A stretch of DNA of 64,000 nt from Panicum virgatum (GCF_016808335.1 NC_053138.1:13757900-13821899); one strand, 5' to 3'; shown: positions 34,288 to 46,840, counted from the stretch's first letter. Notes: generated by a model not told the origin, from the letters alone. Made by a program: numbers and translations.

Positions 34288-37200
34288 TGTGATATCCCAG
34301 AGTTTTAAAATGCTAAGCAAGAAAAATTAGATATGATAACATGCAAAATCAACTAAGAAAAACTGAATTGAATACATTTATGTGTGCATGCATGTGTATG
34401 TGTATATGTGCATAGGTCAGAAACCTTAAATAATTTTTAATCCAATGCAAGTATACATATGAAATTGAATAGGCGTCTCATTAAAGTCATGTTAAACCAA
34501 AGTCTTGTTGAAGTCAAAGAGAGAAAATAAAGTTTTGAACATAAAATGACAGGTCATTTGAACCGTAGTATTCAAAGATTTAAATTATCTTTCAAATCGT
34601 AACGAACAGGTTTTAAAAATGAATTTTAACTATTGCTCAAATGAATTTTTGCCCAAAACCAATTTTATAGGTTTTCGAATGACGAACAACTTTCGTGTTC
34701 AAAGTTTTTCGAGTTGCTACACAAAAATAGGAGGAAAAGTTGATTTCCGAAGTGTATACGACATTTTCAAATGCATTCAAGTTTTAATTTTATATTTCAA
34801 ATCTTTGTTCAAATGAAAAAGTGACTAAAACGAAAGTTGTAGATCTCAAAATTTTAAGCAAGTTTGGTATTCAAAAGTTTTTCATTTGACCTTAATAATA
34901 GGGATAAAAATTGAGTTTATAAACTGGAGTTTTCAAACTTCGTTTTAATTACGGAATTGCCCTCACTCCATCTCCCTTCTCTGTTTCCGGCCGTGACGGC
35001 GTCGCCGTCTCGCCATCGGCCACGCGCCACGCCCTCTCCGCGCCCCCGGCCAAAGCCACCTCGCGCCCCCTCGAGTTCGCTCGAAACCGCTCGCCCTGGC
35101 GCCCTCCCGCGCTCGCCACGCGCCCCGCCAGCCTCTCTGCTCGACACGCCGACGAAGCCGTCGCCGTTCCCGGCCGCTGCGCCGTTGCTCTCACCGCCGC
35201 TTAAGCCATCTCCAGTCCACTTGAGAGCAAAGTACGACTTCCTCGCTTCCTCTCCTCGCGCTGGAGCCAGAGCTCAAGCTCCCCTGCGCCCAGAGCATCT
35301 CCCGCCGCTAGCCATGGCCGCCGCCCCTTAGCAGCTCGCCGTGGCGCCGCCCGTACGCTCACCCATGGCCCGAATCGAGTACCCCAATACCTTCCTAGTC
35401 TCTCCGTGAAGCTTCTCAGCCCAGCCAAGCCGCCTCCCCCTCGCCGGAGCGGTGCAGCCGCAACGCAGGGCCGCCGTCGGCCACCACGGGGAGCCCTCCT
35501 ACAGCCCTCTCCCGACGAGCTACGACCACCGTTAGGTGCGCCTTGAGCCCCTCTCTATTTCCCCTAACTTTCCCCTCGCCTCCAGGGCCGGACTTTGCCG
35601 GAAACGGCGCCTCCCATCCCTCCCCTATACTGAAACCCGACCAGGGACCTCCTATGAGAAGAAACGAAACTTCGAGGTCTAATCTGTAAAAACACCCTTA
35701 AGACAGCAAACTTGTAAATTCCATATAAAATCGTAAAAAAATAAAAAAAATCAAAATAATTTTTTTTGGAATCCTTAGAACAAAACCTACAACTTTTGTT
35801 ACAGACACATTCGTATTATGCTTCTATTTTAATCTAGGATAAAGATTAGATTAAGTAGCACATAAATGTATCTCCTGTTGTGGTCATGAATTAAGGCTAG
35901 GTTTTGGTTAATGTGCTAAACCCTAGATGAATAGATTACTGTAAAAATTTGAGGACATTTTGACAAATCTAGATATAGGTTTCATTAGATCTTGGTTTAT
36001 ACCTTTGTTAAATAGAATAAAATTCACAAGGTTCTATACTAGTGTTATTGAGATGAAATTTTTACAACGTCCTTACATTTGTATCTAGATGCTACAGAAA
36101 AATTTTAGGGATTTTTAGTAATGTATAACTAGTCCTTTTGATTTATTCATGAATAAACTTTGTAAATCAAAAACCCTAGTTTCCTTCATTAGAAAAATCT
36201 CATATTTTTACTAGAGCTTGGTTTTCAGAACATGATCATGCCTGTGAAATTTTAGCCACTAATACTAAGTAGTTTACTCTGTAGATTTGTAGTTAGATAA
36301 ATGCCTAGGAAATGAATCTAAATTCCTATGCTTGCTGTATAGCTTAATAAATTATGAAAACTTTACCACAAGCTCATCTTAAGGAATCTAACCTACTGGT
36401 CAAATTTCATTACCAGCACTTACATTCCCTAGCTTGTAGAATTATTTTTGTGTAGAAATGCTTTTTCTGTACTAATATAAAAGAAAAGCAACACACCCGG
36501 CTCTTTTATGAGTTAGTATAGATAAAATTACTACTCTATAAATGACAGCCCAGGAGGTGTTAATTAAGAAGTTTCACATCCAAACTCACATCATGTTGGA
36601 CTACAACTTTATCGTGACGGAAAAATAATAACATCTACATTGTTGAGCAACTCGAAACTGTGCATTCATACATATGCGTTGTCGCATTTCATTTAGGTAC
36701 GATAGAAGAACCGCGGGAATGACGTGATGATGGAGTCGAGCCAGAAGACGGTGAATGTGGACACGTCTAAAAGATGGACGGATGGATCCCGATGTGCTCG
36801 ACCGAAGAAAGATGCTCACCGAGCAATTATCCTTTAACTGACACTAACCTAGTGTTAAGCCCAGGCAAGCCCCGGAGCATGTCCTATCTATTTTAAATTT
36901 ATGCAACTTATTATTGTTCCTATATACTTGCGAATTTAAGTTTACAAGTGTTGCTTGGAACCTTAGCTGCATGATCCTAGGTACCTATGCTTGAACACTA
37001 GTATGTGTAGGTCGCTAGATCGCTAGGCTAATGGTTCGGTAGAAGTCGAGTGATTTCCCGTCACTCGCGAGAACTATAGGAGTTGAATATCTACTACATG
37101 CTGCAATCATAAGGTTTACGGGCGGGGTTGTTGTACTTGTGATACCCCGTCTGTTTAGTGAAAATAGATAAGGCCGCAGTGTGTGGTAGTGGTGGTTAAG

Positions 37201-37422
37201 CTTTTGAACGTACTAACCACATGCCGAGAAATATGGTAATCGGTAAGCTTAAGTACATGATCGGCCCGGTGAGTGGACTTTACTCTCACCCTCTCTGAAC
37301 GTTGTTCTCATGCGGCCACATGCGGGTGCAAGAAGGCTCACGACCCGACGTACGGTGGCGTGTATTCTTGTACTCGAAGTGGGTGACCCTGATCCACAAC
37401 CCGAAAAGAAAGGGGAAATGTC
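34288..37422 (+). repeat. 3' LTR of the gag-only element, truncated
   Basis: Starts TGTGATATCCCAG. It follows the 5' LTR for about 3.13 kb and stops matching at about 37418-37426, where Tat gag-protease coding sequence begins. The final 750-800 bp seen in the 5' LTR are absent. Confidence 0.9.
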
Positions 37423-37425
37423 GAT

Positions 37426-40400
37426 TGGGTTGCGAGGGCCTCGTCCTCCGCTTGAGCCTCCGCGTGCTCGATGCACTCAACGTCGCACTCGTAGGCGAGC
37501 TCGAACGAGGAGCCGACGGTGATGACACCCTTTGGACCCGGCATCTTCATCTTGAGGTAGGTGTAGTTGGGGATGGCCATGAACTTGGCGTAGCAGGGAC
37601 GGCCAAGGATGGCGTGGTAGGCTCCCCGAATCCCCACCACCTCGAAGGTGAGCACTTCCTTGCGGAAGTTTGTTGCCGTGCCGAAACAGACGGGTAGGTC
37701 GATCTGGCCGAGGGGTTGGACTCGCTTCCCCGGTGCAACGCCATGGAATGGCGACTTGCTGGGGCGGAGCTTGTTCAATCCGATCCCCATGAACTCCATT
37801 GTGTGGGCGTACATGATGTTGAGGCTGCTGCCTCCGTCCATGAGCACCTTGGAGAAGCGGGTGTTGCCGATGATGGGGTCGACAACGAGCGGGTACCGTC
37901 CCGGGTGTGGGACGTAGTCGGGGTGGTCCTCGCGGCCGAAGGAAATGGTGTCCTTCAACCAGTCGAGGTAGGATGGCGTGGCCTTGGTGACGGTGAAGAC
38001 TTCCCGGCGCTCACGCTTGCGCTGCAGAGAGGTCATGTTCGTCGTCGGCCCTCCAAAGATGAAGAAGACGTTCTCCACCGGGGGGAACTCGTCGTCTCCA
38101 CCTTTGTCGCCAGCATCCTTCTTCTTGTCCTCGTCGCGATGCGCAACGCAGTTGTAGTACTTCTGGAGCATCTCGCACTGCTCGAGGGTGTGGTTGACTG
38201 AGCCCTTGTGGTAAGGACACGGCTTCTTGAGTATGTTGTCCAACAGGCCGCCACCGCCTCGAGGGGGGCCTCGAGGTCCTTTGCGGTCCGGGGCAGCGAC
38301 GAAGGCCTCGTCGCAGTCTTCTGCCTGCCCCGGTCCATGCTTTTTTGCTGGGGCCGGCTTCTTCCCTTTCTTCCCCTGCTTTTGTTTCTTGGCGGGGGCG
38401 TTGATCTTGGCGTTGCTGCCCTCTGCGGGCGCATCTTCCTTGCGCTTGTTCGGCTTATCGTCGAAAATGGCACCAACGGCCTCCTCGCCGGCGGCGTAGT
38501 TGGTGGCAGCGTCGAACAACTCATTGGTGTTGGCGGGACGGCTTCGCGCAAGCTCGTGCTCCAGGTTCCTACACGTCGTGCCCTCGAGGAAGGCGTTGAT
38601 GACCTCGATGTGGGTGACGCTTGGGAGCTCGGTGCATTGCTTGGAGAAGCGCCGCACGTAGTCGCGCAGGAACTCATTGGGCTTCTGCCGAAACCCTTTG
38701 AGGTCCCAGTAGTTCCCAGGGCGCACATACGTGCCCTGGAAGTTGCCCACGAAGATTTGTACTAAGTCGGCCCAGTTGTGGATCAGGTCCGCGGGCAAGT
38801 GCTCAAGCCACGTTCGTGTAGCATCAGCAAGGTGAAGGGGAAGGTTGCGGATGATGACCGCGTCGTCCATCGCACCGCCCAGCTGACATGCTAGGCGGTA
38901 GTCGTTGAGCCAGACTGCGGGATCAGTCTTGCCCAAATACTTGATGAGGGTTGTAGGTTGTCGAAAGCGTGGGGGAAAAGGAGCGGTACGAATCTCCCGG
39001 CTGAACACACGGGTGCCCGGAGGCTCCGGTGACTCGCCCCTGTCATGCTCGGGGTCGAAGCGTCCACCCCGTCGAGGGGTGTACTTCTTGCCGTTGATGA
39101 TGTAGCGGGCATCGCCATCGCCGGCATGTCCGCGCGTGTCATGGAGTCGCTCCCTTGCGGGAGTCTTTCCAATGCGGTCGTGCACCGAGGGTGCCTTTGC
39201 ATCATGCACTGTGACTGCCTTTCCCTTCCCTCCTGGTGGAGTGTGCACCAAGGCCTCGTGGTCCTGCCGTGCTGTCCCACCGGGATGCTTCGGGACTATC
39301 GAGCGCATGCGAGACGCAGAGCTCTTGGCCTGCTGCACAGCGGCTTGCTCGATGAGCACCTGTGCCTCGTGGCGCAGGTTGCGAACCAAAGTCGTCGATG
39401 GCTCGGGCATCACTTGGAGTAGGTAGGCCGCAGCAACGAGTTTTTCGCCGGCCGTTTTCAGTTCCGGAGGTTTGTCGATGTTGTCGTCGACTAGGATCCG
39501 CTCCCGGGCAACGCATGCAGCCGCCTGGGCATGTGCGCCACGCGCAGTACGCTGCTGCTCGAGTGCGGTGCGCAGCTCCTGAGTTTGCCGACGCTGCTCG
39601 TCGAGCTTGGCTTGAAGCTCCTTGAGCTGCGCCAGCTGTGCCTGCCGCGCCGCCGAGCTTGACGAAGAAGAAGGGGCCGCAGCTGGCACCACCAGTTGGT
39701 TTGCCTGCGCGTTTGCCCCGCCGTTCCCGTCATCGCCCGGAGCGTTGTCCTCTTGCCCGTCCGCGAGCTGGACCATGAAGCACTCCCGGGTGGGATTGTA
39801 ATCCCCCTCGCTGGAGTCCTCGGAGCATGTGAAGCAGTAAGTCACCGCGAGCTGTAACGAGCGGAAAGCGTTGGGGTCGCGGACCCCGGAGTAGTCCTCG
39901 GCCTCCTCGGCCGTGAAGTTGTCCATGAAGAAGCTGATGTCATCGGCGATCGAGCTCGCCGTCTCGGGGTAGGAGTCGTCAGGAGACGATGCGATGAGGT
40001 TGTGGATCAACAGGAGGTGATGACCCGGCAGATCCTCATACTCGATGAAGTTGGTGCTGGACGAAGAGGCGTAGGTGGCAGCGTTGCGCATCCCGAAGGG
40101 GTAGGGCGACGGCGCAGTCGCGCCCCCCTAGGAGGCACTGGGGCTGCAGTTGATGATGGTGCCGACGTAGGTGACACCGAGGCACGTGATGACGAAGCGG
40201 TGGCCCCGTCGGCCACGACGTTGAGCTGTGACATGGCAACCTCAACCCACGTGGGGGAGCTGAGGCGTGCCGCCCGGCGCCGCTCCATGCGCGCTGGTCG
40301 CGAGCGCTGGCCTGAGCGCCTGTTGCGCCGGGCTGGTGAAGTCGGAGTGTCAGGGTTGCGTCTGGGCGAGAGGAGCTCCATGAGGTAACCGTTGTCGGTT

Positions 40401-40465
40401 GCTCTGAACTCAAGACTCCCGAACCAGATCACGTATCCCGCTGGGAGCGGATCCGAGGCGCCCAT
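37426..40465 (-). pseudogene. Tat element gag-protease, C-terminally broken
   Basis: The main frame starts at 40091 at the latest. An upstream frame beginning at 40465 (MGASDPLPAGYVIWFGSLEF) looks like the true gag start and joins by a frameshift near 40100. Retrotrans_gag is clear (about residues 370-540 of the main frame: VWLNDYRLACQLGGAMDDAV, FRQKPNEFLRDYVRRFS). Next comes a CPYHKGSVNHTLEQC knuckle-like motif and an aspartic protease with VLMDGGSSLNIMYAHT. After the protease the frame runs into the deleted LTR of the inner element and ends at 37338, so the last residues are foreign. In other Tat elements RT would follow; here it is missing. Confidence 0.88.
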
Positions 40466-40536
40466 GGGGAATGGGTTGGATCTGCTCGCCAGCCCTGGAG
40501 ATCAAATGTGAACAAAAGAGAAAATATCACGCAGCG

Positions 40537-40556
40537 CCCCTACCTGGCGCGCCAAC
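40537..40556 (-). other. Putative primer binding site of the Tat element
   Basis: Directly after the 5' LTR (minus orientation) the sequence is GTTGGCGCGCCAGGTAGGGG, in the position of a primer binding site. It does not match the initiator Met tRNA. I cannot name the tRNA with certainty. Confidence 0.55.
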
Positions 40557-42112
40557 TGTCGGTGCCCTGACCCGGCGGTCCGGACCCAACCAGTGATGAT
40601 GCTGCATGTTCCTCGTCCCAAATATTGATGCAAGAGGCACTACAGTAACGCACGGGTTTATCCTGGTTCCGGTCGTGGGGTCGTACGTCCAGCAAAGGGG
40701 TGTGCGAGAGCACTGTACTATCTTGCACCGGGGGTGCCTGTAGTAGGGGGTACAAGTGAAGCAAGAGAGGGAGGAAAGCTCCCAAGTCTCCGCTAGAGGA
40801 GGAGTTGATTGATGCGAGTGCCAAGATCGGGGTTCAGAGGAGCGTATGTGCTCTGCTAGTAGTGCGAAGCGTCGTGTCCTACCGAAAGGTGGGCCGACCC
40901 CCCTTTTATAGACACAAGGAGGGACGGTGTACATGCACAGGGGATCATGGAAGTCGTCATCTTCTCCCTGAATCGCGGGGGTGCAGCGATCGAGTACTAT
41001 GGGAAGTACACTGTGGGGCATGGCGCCGGTCGTGGTAGTCGTCCTGGGCATCGTCTTTGACTCCATCTCACCGGACCAACAGTCCCGGACCCGCTTCCCG
41101 CTAGGGGACGGGTTCGGGGTCCCCACGTGTCCCAGAGATGGAAATGCTCAGCACCTGTGGCCGCGGACCCGGACTCCCGCAGGTGGGTCCGGGACCTCCA
41201 CGTGCCATCCGGACTCCCGCGGATGGGTCCGGGACCTCCACGTGCCATCCGGACCCCCATGAGCTCTTGGCTCAAATAGCTGCTCGGGAGGGGTCTGGAG
41301 GCGCCACATGTCACATAGACGCGGGCGTGGGCGGAGATCGCGTCGGCGTCCTGGCGGCTCCAGCGGGCGGCATGGTCGTCACTGTGGGGGGTACCGTTCT
41401 CCAGGCGTGGCGTGGCGGCGTTCCGATGGTCCTACAGGCCAGGGTCTTGTCCTGGTCTAGGCCGGAGCCGCTTCCGAGGGTCGTGCCCATGCCGTTCGAG
41501 GGCTCCATGGAAGGGAAAGTACGAAGGAGGTGTGGGGAGTTGGCAGTATAGTAGCTGGAGCACTGCCGAGCACGTCTTGTACTGCGTCGCAGGTTCCCAC
41601 AGTGTCGCCACAGCGTGCAGAATGGCAGAGCAGTGACCGGAGTTGGCGAACGAGACTCCGGTCATAGCCACTGTGGGGCATGGCGGCCTGACGCCGTCTG
41701 ACCCGGGCGCTGTGGAGGAGTAGTTGGCATTAATGCCTCTGTACAGCGGGCGGGTGAGTGGAAGGACCGTTTGTCCTTTCCGTCGAGGGGTGGCCTCGAG
41801 CGAGGCGGAGACGTTCTGCTCGCTCGAGGGCAGGCTCGCTACCCTCGAGCGAGGCGGAGGCACGGGGCGCGGTCGAGGGCTCCGGCGGGGAGCCCTCGAG
41901 CGAGACGGAGATCACCCCGCGGGTCCGAGGGGGGTGCGGATGGGTCGCACTGCGTACGTGGGCCGCGTGCTGAGCTTCTTTGAGTCCTTTCCTTTCTTCC
42001 AGATTGGAAGGAGGCTGTAGGCCTTCGTGGGCCCGGTTGCTCAGCATGCGTTTGCGTTTTTAGGGTGGTTTTAGTCCCCTGATTAGGGTGCCCCTAATCA
42101 TGGTACTTGACA
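40557..42112 (-). repeat. 5' LTR of the Tat element
   Basis: 1556 bp, the partner of 14510-16066. Differences between the two are scattered single bases and small indels. Confidence 0.93.
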
Positions 42113-42395
42113 GCATGTGAAAAATTTTAGAGTTAAATATTTTGTAGTTAGTGTGTAGAAGATGGACATGAGCCATGGAATCCTATACATAGGGGGGCTC
42201 CCCTCCTCTCTTGCCATACTATAGCATAAGAGGTCTCAAATAAAAGATGGCAATATTGTCATGTAAAGTAGTAGTGTTATAGTAGGGTAGCCACACAAAA
42301 AGTGTAAGAGTTTTGTGTTGTTCTTAGTTACGGTGAAGATCTTCTTGCTATAGTGTGGGTATAGGCTTCGCGAAAAAAAGATAGATATCCTATCA
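42113..42395. repeat. Duplicated segment, copy A, right part
   Basis: Continues copy A after the Tat insertion and matches about 45958-46285 (for example CTATACATAGGGG, GTAGCCACA, GTATAGGCTTCGCGAAAAAAA). A stretch present in copy B near 46185-46235 is missing here. Confidence 0.85.
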
Positions 42396-42584
42396 CAAGC
42401 CATTTTTCAGAAGCTATCATAACCGGTCAATCAGCTATATATTGACAGGATCTGACAGTTGTTGGATATGCTACACTGACAATGATCCGAGAAACTTTGC
42501 TCAAGTCAAAAAAGCTACAACCAGCTACGGACATCTACCAATACCCCGTAAAGCACACCACAGTACCTTGGGATCTGTGTCGTA

Positions 42585-43045
42585 AAATCAGCGTTATTGG
42601 TCATCATCTTATGCATACACCGAAGAGCTAACAGTGCATCAGACCCAGCATGATGGGCATCCTCGATGCGCTCCACTGTAGCGCCTCTCATACCTTGGCC
42701 AATCTGTCATGGATGACCTTCTTCCTTTCGCGCCCAAGCTTGGTGAACACTCGCACGTCGTATTACCGTGGGAAGAGCTCCCAAAAAAGGTTGAGGAAGC
42801 CAAGCTGGTCTCCGGGCAGAGCCTCTTGCCGGGTTAGCAGCCGAACTAGGAACCCAAAGTCGGGGTATCCCATAAAGCTAATCCAAGTGAGCTTTGGGTT
42901 TGTGATCATTGCAGAGCTTGCGAGCCAATCAATAAACTGGGTTGCAGGTATTCCGTGGCTAGCATGCTCCTCTAGCTTCACCTTGGCTTCGTCCCTGAGG
43001 AAGGCAACACCAGCGTGCCACGATGCACGCCATGAGCTCTGAAAC
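42585..43045 (-). pseudogene. CAF1-like deadenylase pseudogene, catalytic C-terminal half
   Basis: Minus-strand frames give WRASWHAGVAFLRDEAKVKL, IPATQFIDWLASSAMITNPK, LTWISFMGYPDFGFLVRLLT, a piece like LFWELFPR followed by a stop and YDVRVF, then after a frame change DAHHAGSDALLALRCMHKM. These follow the order of the CAF1/POP2 nuclease: the GYDFGYLL strand with the third catalytic Asp, the FFP.VYDVKHL strand, and HQAGSDSLL with the fourth. An in-frame TAA and a frameshift make it non-functional. The 5' half (DTEF exon) is not found next to it. Confidence 0.75.
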
Positions 43046-43788
43046 TGAATGTTAAACTGGCAGACACCTAAGACATTGAAATTTGCATCAGCTACTGCAA
43101 AACAACTTGGGCCAAATTGTCATCGTTCACCATTTTGTAGAGTTATTCGTAGTGCACGTTGGCTGGTGGTGGCTCCCTACCCAAAGAGACCACGCCATCG
43201 GGAATTGCAAAACTCTAAATCAATCCCGATCATGTAGTCAGCCTAAGAACCTCTATGCAGAAGTGCGGTGATGTTTGCAAATGCATCCTTAGTTGTCTCA
43301 GCTCAGACATCATGCAGCGTCAGAGTACAATGCAGCATAGCAAACGAGCTGGGCACAAGCATCCCTGCAACACCAGCGTCAGAGTACAATGCAGCATAGC
43401 AAACACCAAGGGGTGACCAAAGAAGGAGAATTCGAAAACCACTCACCTGGTGGAGGGTCTCTTGAATGTGCCGGCTAGTACGATGTGGAGGCTTCGAGCA
43501 TTCATACATGGAAAAAGAATCGGAGTTTCCGAAGCATTAGCTCAATCAAGTTATTTGTATAGACAAAACTGTGATTTCAAAGAGCAGCCATGTTCTATTA
43601 ACCCTAATATGAAGTATATGCTAGTTGTGTAGAATGTTTCACTTCAGCTGGTTCAGCTAATGCATTATGTAGAATTTGATAAAATCCATTTTGAGCCAAT
43701 ACAGATCAGAAAAGGACAGCTAATGCATTATGTACAAGTTGATGAAATCCACTTTCAGGCAATATGGCAGAAACAGAAAAACATCTTA
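43046..43788. other. Spacer left of copy B
   Basis: No gene is recognised. It contains a short direct repeat (GCGTCAGAGTACAATGCAGCATAGCAAAC at about 43316 and 43377). Positions 43610-43788 resemble 52935-53060. Confidence 0.55.
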
Positions 43789-46285
43789 ATCACTGCAGTG
43801 GTCGCACAGTAAAATATTTGACAACAGAGATTGAACTAGCAGACGTCTAAAAAGATCTTTCAAAACCATAGATACTCACAGTTCTACACGAGTAACACAA
43901 CTATATACTCGGTTCATCATAAACTGTAGGCCGCTTTGGGTTATTCCAATTATATTTCGAAATATTGATACATGTATGATCCATTGTTGCATCAAGTTTA
44001 AGAAAATGGTGTAGTGTGTTCGGGGTGGCAGGGTAGTTGGTGAGCTGCACTATCGGCTAAAGGTAGCCGTGATCAGAGTTAAAGTTTCGTACTATTTGGA
44101 ACGTAAGAGTTTCTCTGAAAGTTTTTCTAAATTTTACTCTCTAAATTATCATTTAGAGATCCTTTTATATAAAAATTCCGTTCACTCTCCAATAGCTTTT
44201 CTTAATCTTGTGTACACTCTAGAAAGCTATTTTCGTTATATATCTTTGGCTAGCGGAAAAATGCGGAATGGAGTGTGGCTACATTTGGATAACCACTTAG
44301 AGAAGTTGTTGGAGGTTATTTTTCTTATCAAAATATATATTCCTAGCAATGAAGAAAGATATATAAAATCTCTTGGAGTTTCTCTAAGAGCATATCCAAA
44401 AGCCTAGGTAAATTTTACTCTTTATATTACCATTTCGCTATCCAAATAGCCAGCCTTCACTATCCATGTGTCTGTGCTATCCAACAGACTAGCCATCAGA
44501 CTTTTCTTTACCTGTCCAAGAACTCATTCCCGCCGCAAAATAGCGCTTGGACACTAGCGCGACCTCGCCTAACGTGTGGGCGTAGGGCCCGCCGGTTGCC
44601 GCCGCGACTTGGCACCTAGATGTGTGGGCGCGAGGGCCCTACAAGAGTCATCGTGCGCTGGACACCGCTGGCCACCGCAACCTGGCGCCAGATCCTTCTC
44701 GCCTTCACCACAGCCAAGGCGTTGGCTGCCTCTATGGCCACCGTCCCCCTCCCGGCCTTCATCCCGCATCTCCGCCCAGCACCGCTCTGCCTAGCTTCGC
44801 TCCGCCCTTTCTTCGCCGATGAGGAGGTCCACGTCGAGAAGAGCTTGCATCGGAGGTCCATGCGGGGGGGGGGGTGAGGAGGGGAGCTCGGCACGGCAAA
44901 ATGAGTGCAAGAAGGGACTGAGCACAGCAGACGAGTGCGGGAAGGAGGCGAGCGGCGCATCGGGAGGGCGAGTTGGCGAGCGGCGGCAGCTCGACAAATA
45001 TTCTTAGGGAGCGGTGCAGTATGGCGAGGGGGATGGCGAGCGTCGATGAATGAAGAGTCCGTTATAGCATCTCCAAGAGCTCTTGTATATATGTTAGCTA
45101 AATCTGAAGATTATACCCCATTTGTAAAAAAGAAAAGCCGCCTATTCTATAGGGGTAATCCAAGAGACTATGTAAAAACTTGATTGGGTAAATTCAAAAG
45201 CGTTCCACATTGAGAAGAGAATCTCGATGGCTAGGATATAATATTTCTTTTTAGAGGATGGAAATAGAGCATAACCAATGCAGACGGCATAAGAAGAGCG
45301 TCAGAGGCAGCATGGTGCCCCTTCCCAGTCCTCTTCACTCCAAGTACAGCAGCCACAACCTCTAGCTTTCCAGGAACTCACTCCATCTTTTGATGTAGTT
45401 GCCACACTTGGAGAAAAATTTGCAATCACATGACGAAGGGAAATATTACGTGACTTGCAACAGCAACTGCGATCGGTCTTCCGACGGTAGATTCCTTGTC
45501 AGAAGGTTGATCATGAATCCAAAATCGGGATACCCCATAAAGGTCACCCACGTCAACTTCTTGTTCCATAGGAAACCAATGTTAACAATGGCGGTTTAAG
45601 ACGTTTAGCGGTCAGTTTTCCAGAGGCAAGAGAAAACCCACATCAATAGGAACATTTTGAGGTTTTACAAATTGAGTAATTAAGTTCTGAATTTATATGT
45701 ACAAAACATCAAATCAAACATATACAGGTCACAAAGTTTACTACACCATACACTGAAGTACGTCTAGAGCTTCATTGCCTCATTATTGATGAAATACTAA
45801 GTTTTGTAAATGATGGAGTTTAATAGTATTGAAAATAGCAATGCATACTTGTGAGAAGTTTCTAGAAGATTAGAGAATATGAACCATAGTTGTCATGCTT
45901 CATGGTAAAATGTAGAATACTCTAGAAACTAGATATCTGTATGGTTAGGTTAGATAAGCATAAGAAAAATTCTAGAGTTAGATATTTTGTAGGAAGTGTG
46001 TAGAAGATGGATATGAGCCATGGAAATCTATACATAGGGGTGCTCCCCTCCTCTCTTACCATACTATAGCATAAGAGGTCTAAGTAAAAAAATGGCAAGA
46101 TTGTTATGTAAAGTAGTAGTGTTATGGTAGGGTAGCCACATAAAGAGTGTAAGAGTCTTGTGTTATTCTTAGTTATGGTGAATAAAGATTTGAGTCCCCA
46201 AATAGAGTTAGTCTCTCATACTGGTGTTTAGGTGAAGATATTCTTGGTATAGTGTGGGTATAGGCTTCGCGAAAAAAAATGAATA
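43789..46285. repeat. Duplicated segment, copy B (uninterrupted)
   Basis: Matches copy A over its full length. At about 45953-45962 it reads TAAGCATAAG where copy A has the Tat element between GTATG and GCATG, so copy B is the empty site. Confidence 0.85.
45190..45570 (-). pseudogene. CAF1-like deadenylase pseudogene, C-terminal part (copy B)
   Basis: Same pieces as the copy A fragment: LTWVTFMGYPDFGFMINLLT, LPSEDRSQLLLQVT, stop, YFPSSCDCKFFSKCGNYIKR. It lies downstream (minus strand) of the N-terminal piece at 46380-46840, so the two may be halves of one gene separated by an intron or decayed DNA. Confidence 0.7.
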
Positions 46286-46379
46286 TCCTAACCTTCTTCT
46301 CTCCCAAAGGCTGTAACGGTGGCTATAACCGACTATTTTAAACATTACAGTAGACCAAACTGATATAATATGTTCATGA

Positions 46380-46840
46380 ATTCCAAAGCTGGAAGTCCCC
46401 TTATGGACTGCTCCTCTAATCTCAGCCCACTTTTTCTCAGGAATTTCACTCCATAGTGGTCAGACGATCTATCGGTGGGGTCAAAGAATAGATTGGACTA
46501 GAACACTTTACCTTCAATGAGGTTGAACTCCATATCTGCAAGCCTAATCCTGATTTTTACAAGGTCTCCACCATCTACATATGACGGTGAATAGTGTGCA
46601 TCGGACCTAGCAAAATTAAGTCAATACCCAAAATTGTAGGAATAGTGTGCATCGAGTGTCGGTGGTTCATATAGTAATACATTAATGCCATCCAAGATGC
46701 AAAATTCCGTATCAAGGGCCATGTAGCGGTTGTCACTTCAAATTGACACTAGGATTGAGCCAATTTCAGAAAAAGTTGCAATCTCTCCAAATCTCAACAA
46801 TCTTCACGTCATGTGGCCCCAGTGGAGGTGGCACCAAGAC
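46380..46840 (-). pseudogene. CAF1-like deadenylase pseudogene, N-terminal part
   Basis: Minus-strand frames give HDVKIVEIWRDC, then after a frame change SDNRYMALDTEFCILDG (the DTEF motif with the first two catalytic acids), then YVDGGDLVKIRIRLADMEFN and HYGVKFLRKSGLRLEEQSIR. This is the order of the CAF1 N-terminal half. Stops and frame changes are frequent. The open frame upstream (46766-47038) leads into it but is not recognised as part of the family. Confidence 0.72.

Larger units (their letters stand above)
27321..37422 (+). mobile_element. Gag-only Ty3/Gypsy element with 3.9-kb LTRs, inserted in Tat pol; 3' end deleted
   Basis: The 5' LTR is 27321-31219, the interior 31220-34287 and the truncated 3' LTR 34288 to about 37422. 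Landmarks are a primer binding site TGGTATCAGAGC two bases after the 5' LTR and a purine-rich AAGGGGTGGTAGG just before the 3' LTR. The only coding part seen is a gag-like frame with a CCHC knuckle; no protease, RT or integrase is present, so it would need a partner for mobility. The gag N-terminus and the LTR size recall Tekay/Del chromoviruses. Its 3' LTR lacks about the last 750-800 bp, so no target duplication can be seen. Confidence 0.9.
14510..42112 (-). mobile_element. Ty3/Gypsy LTR retrotransposon of the Tat type, 27.6 kb with nested insertions
   Basis: Two LTRs of about 1.56 kb, beginning TGTCGGTGCC on the plus strand and ending CGACA or TGACA, flank the element. Imperfect 5-bp target duplications are GTATG (14505-14509) and GCATG (42113-42117). 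Gag, protease, RT, two RNase H domains and integrase are read on the minus strand, so the 5' LTR is at 40557-42112. An antisense ORF lies between pol and the 3' LTR. The second, archaeal-type RNase H and the antisense ORF are published marks of the Tat lineage. The element is dead, with nonsense codons, frameshifts, two secondary insertions and a deletion removing the N-terminal part of RT. Copy B of the surrounding duplication shows the empty site. Confidence 0.93.

Noticed and set aside
37338..37425. C-terminal 29 codons of the Tat gag-protease frame
   Set aside because: This part lies in the LTR of the inner element and is chance read-through after the deletion.
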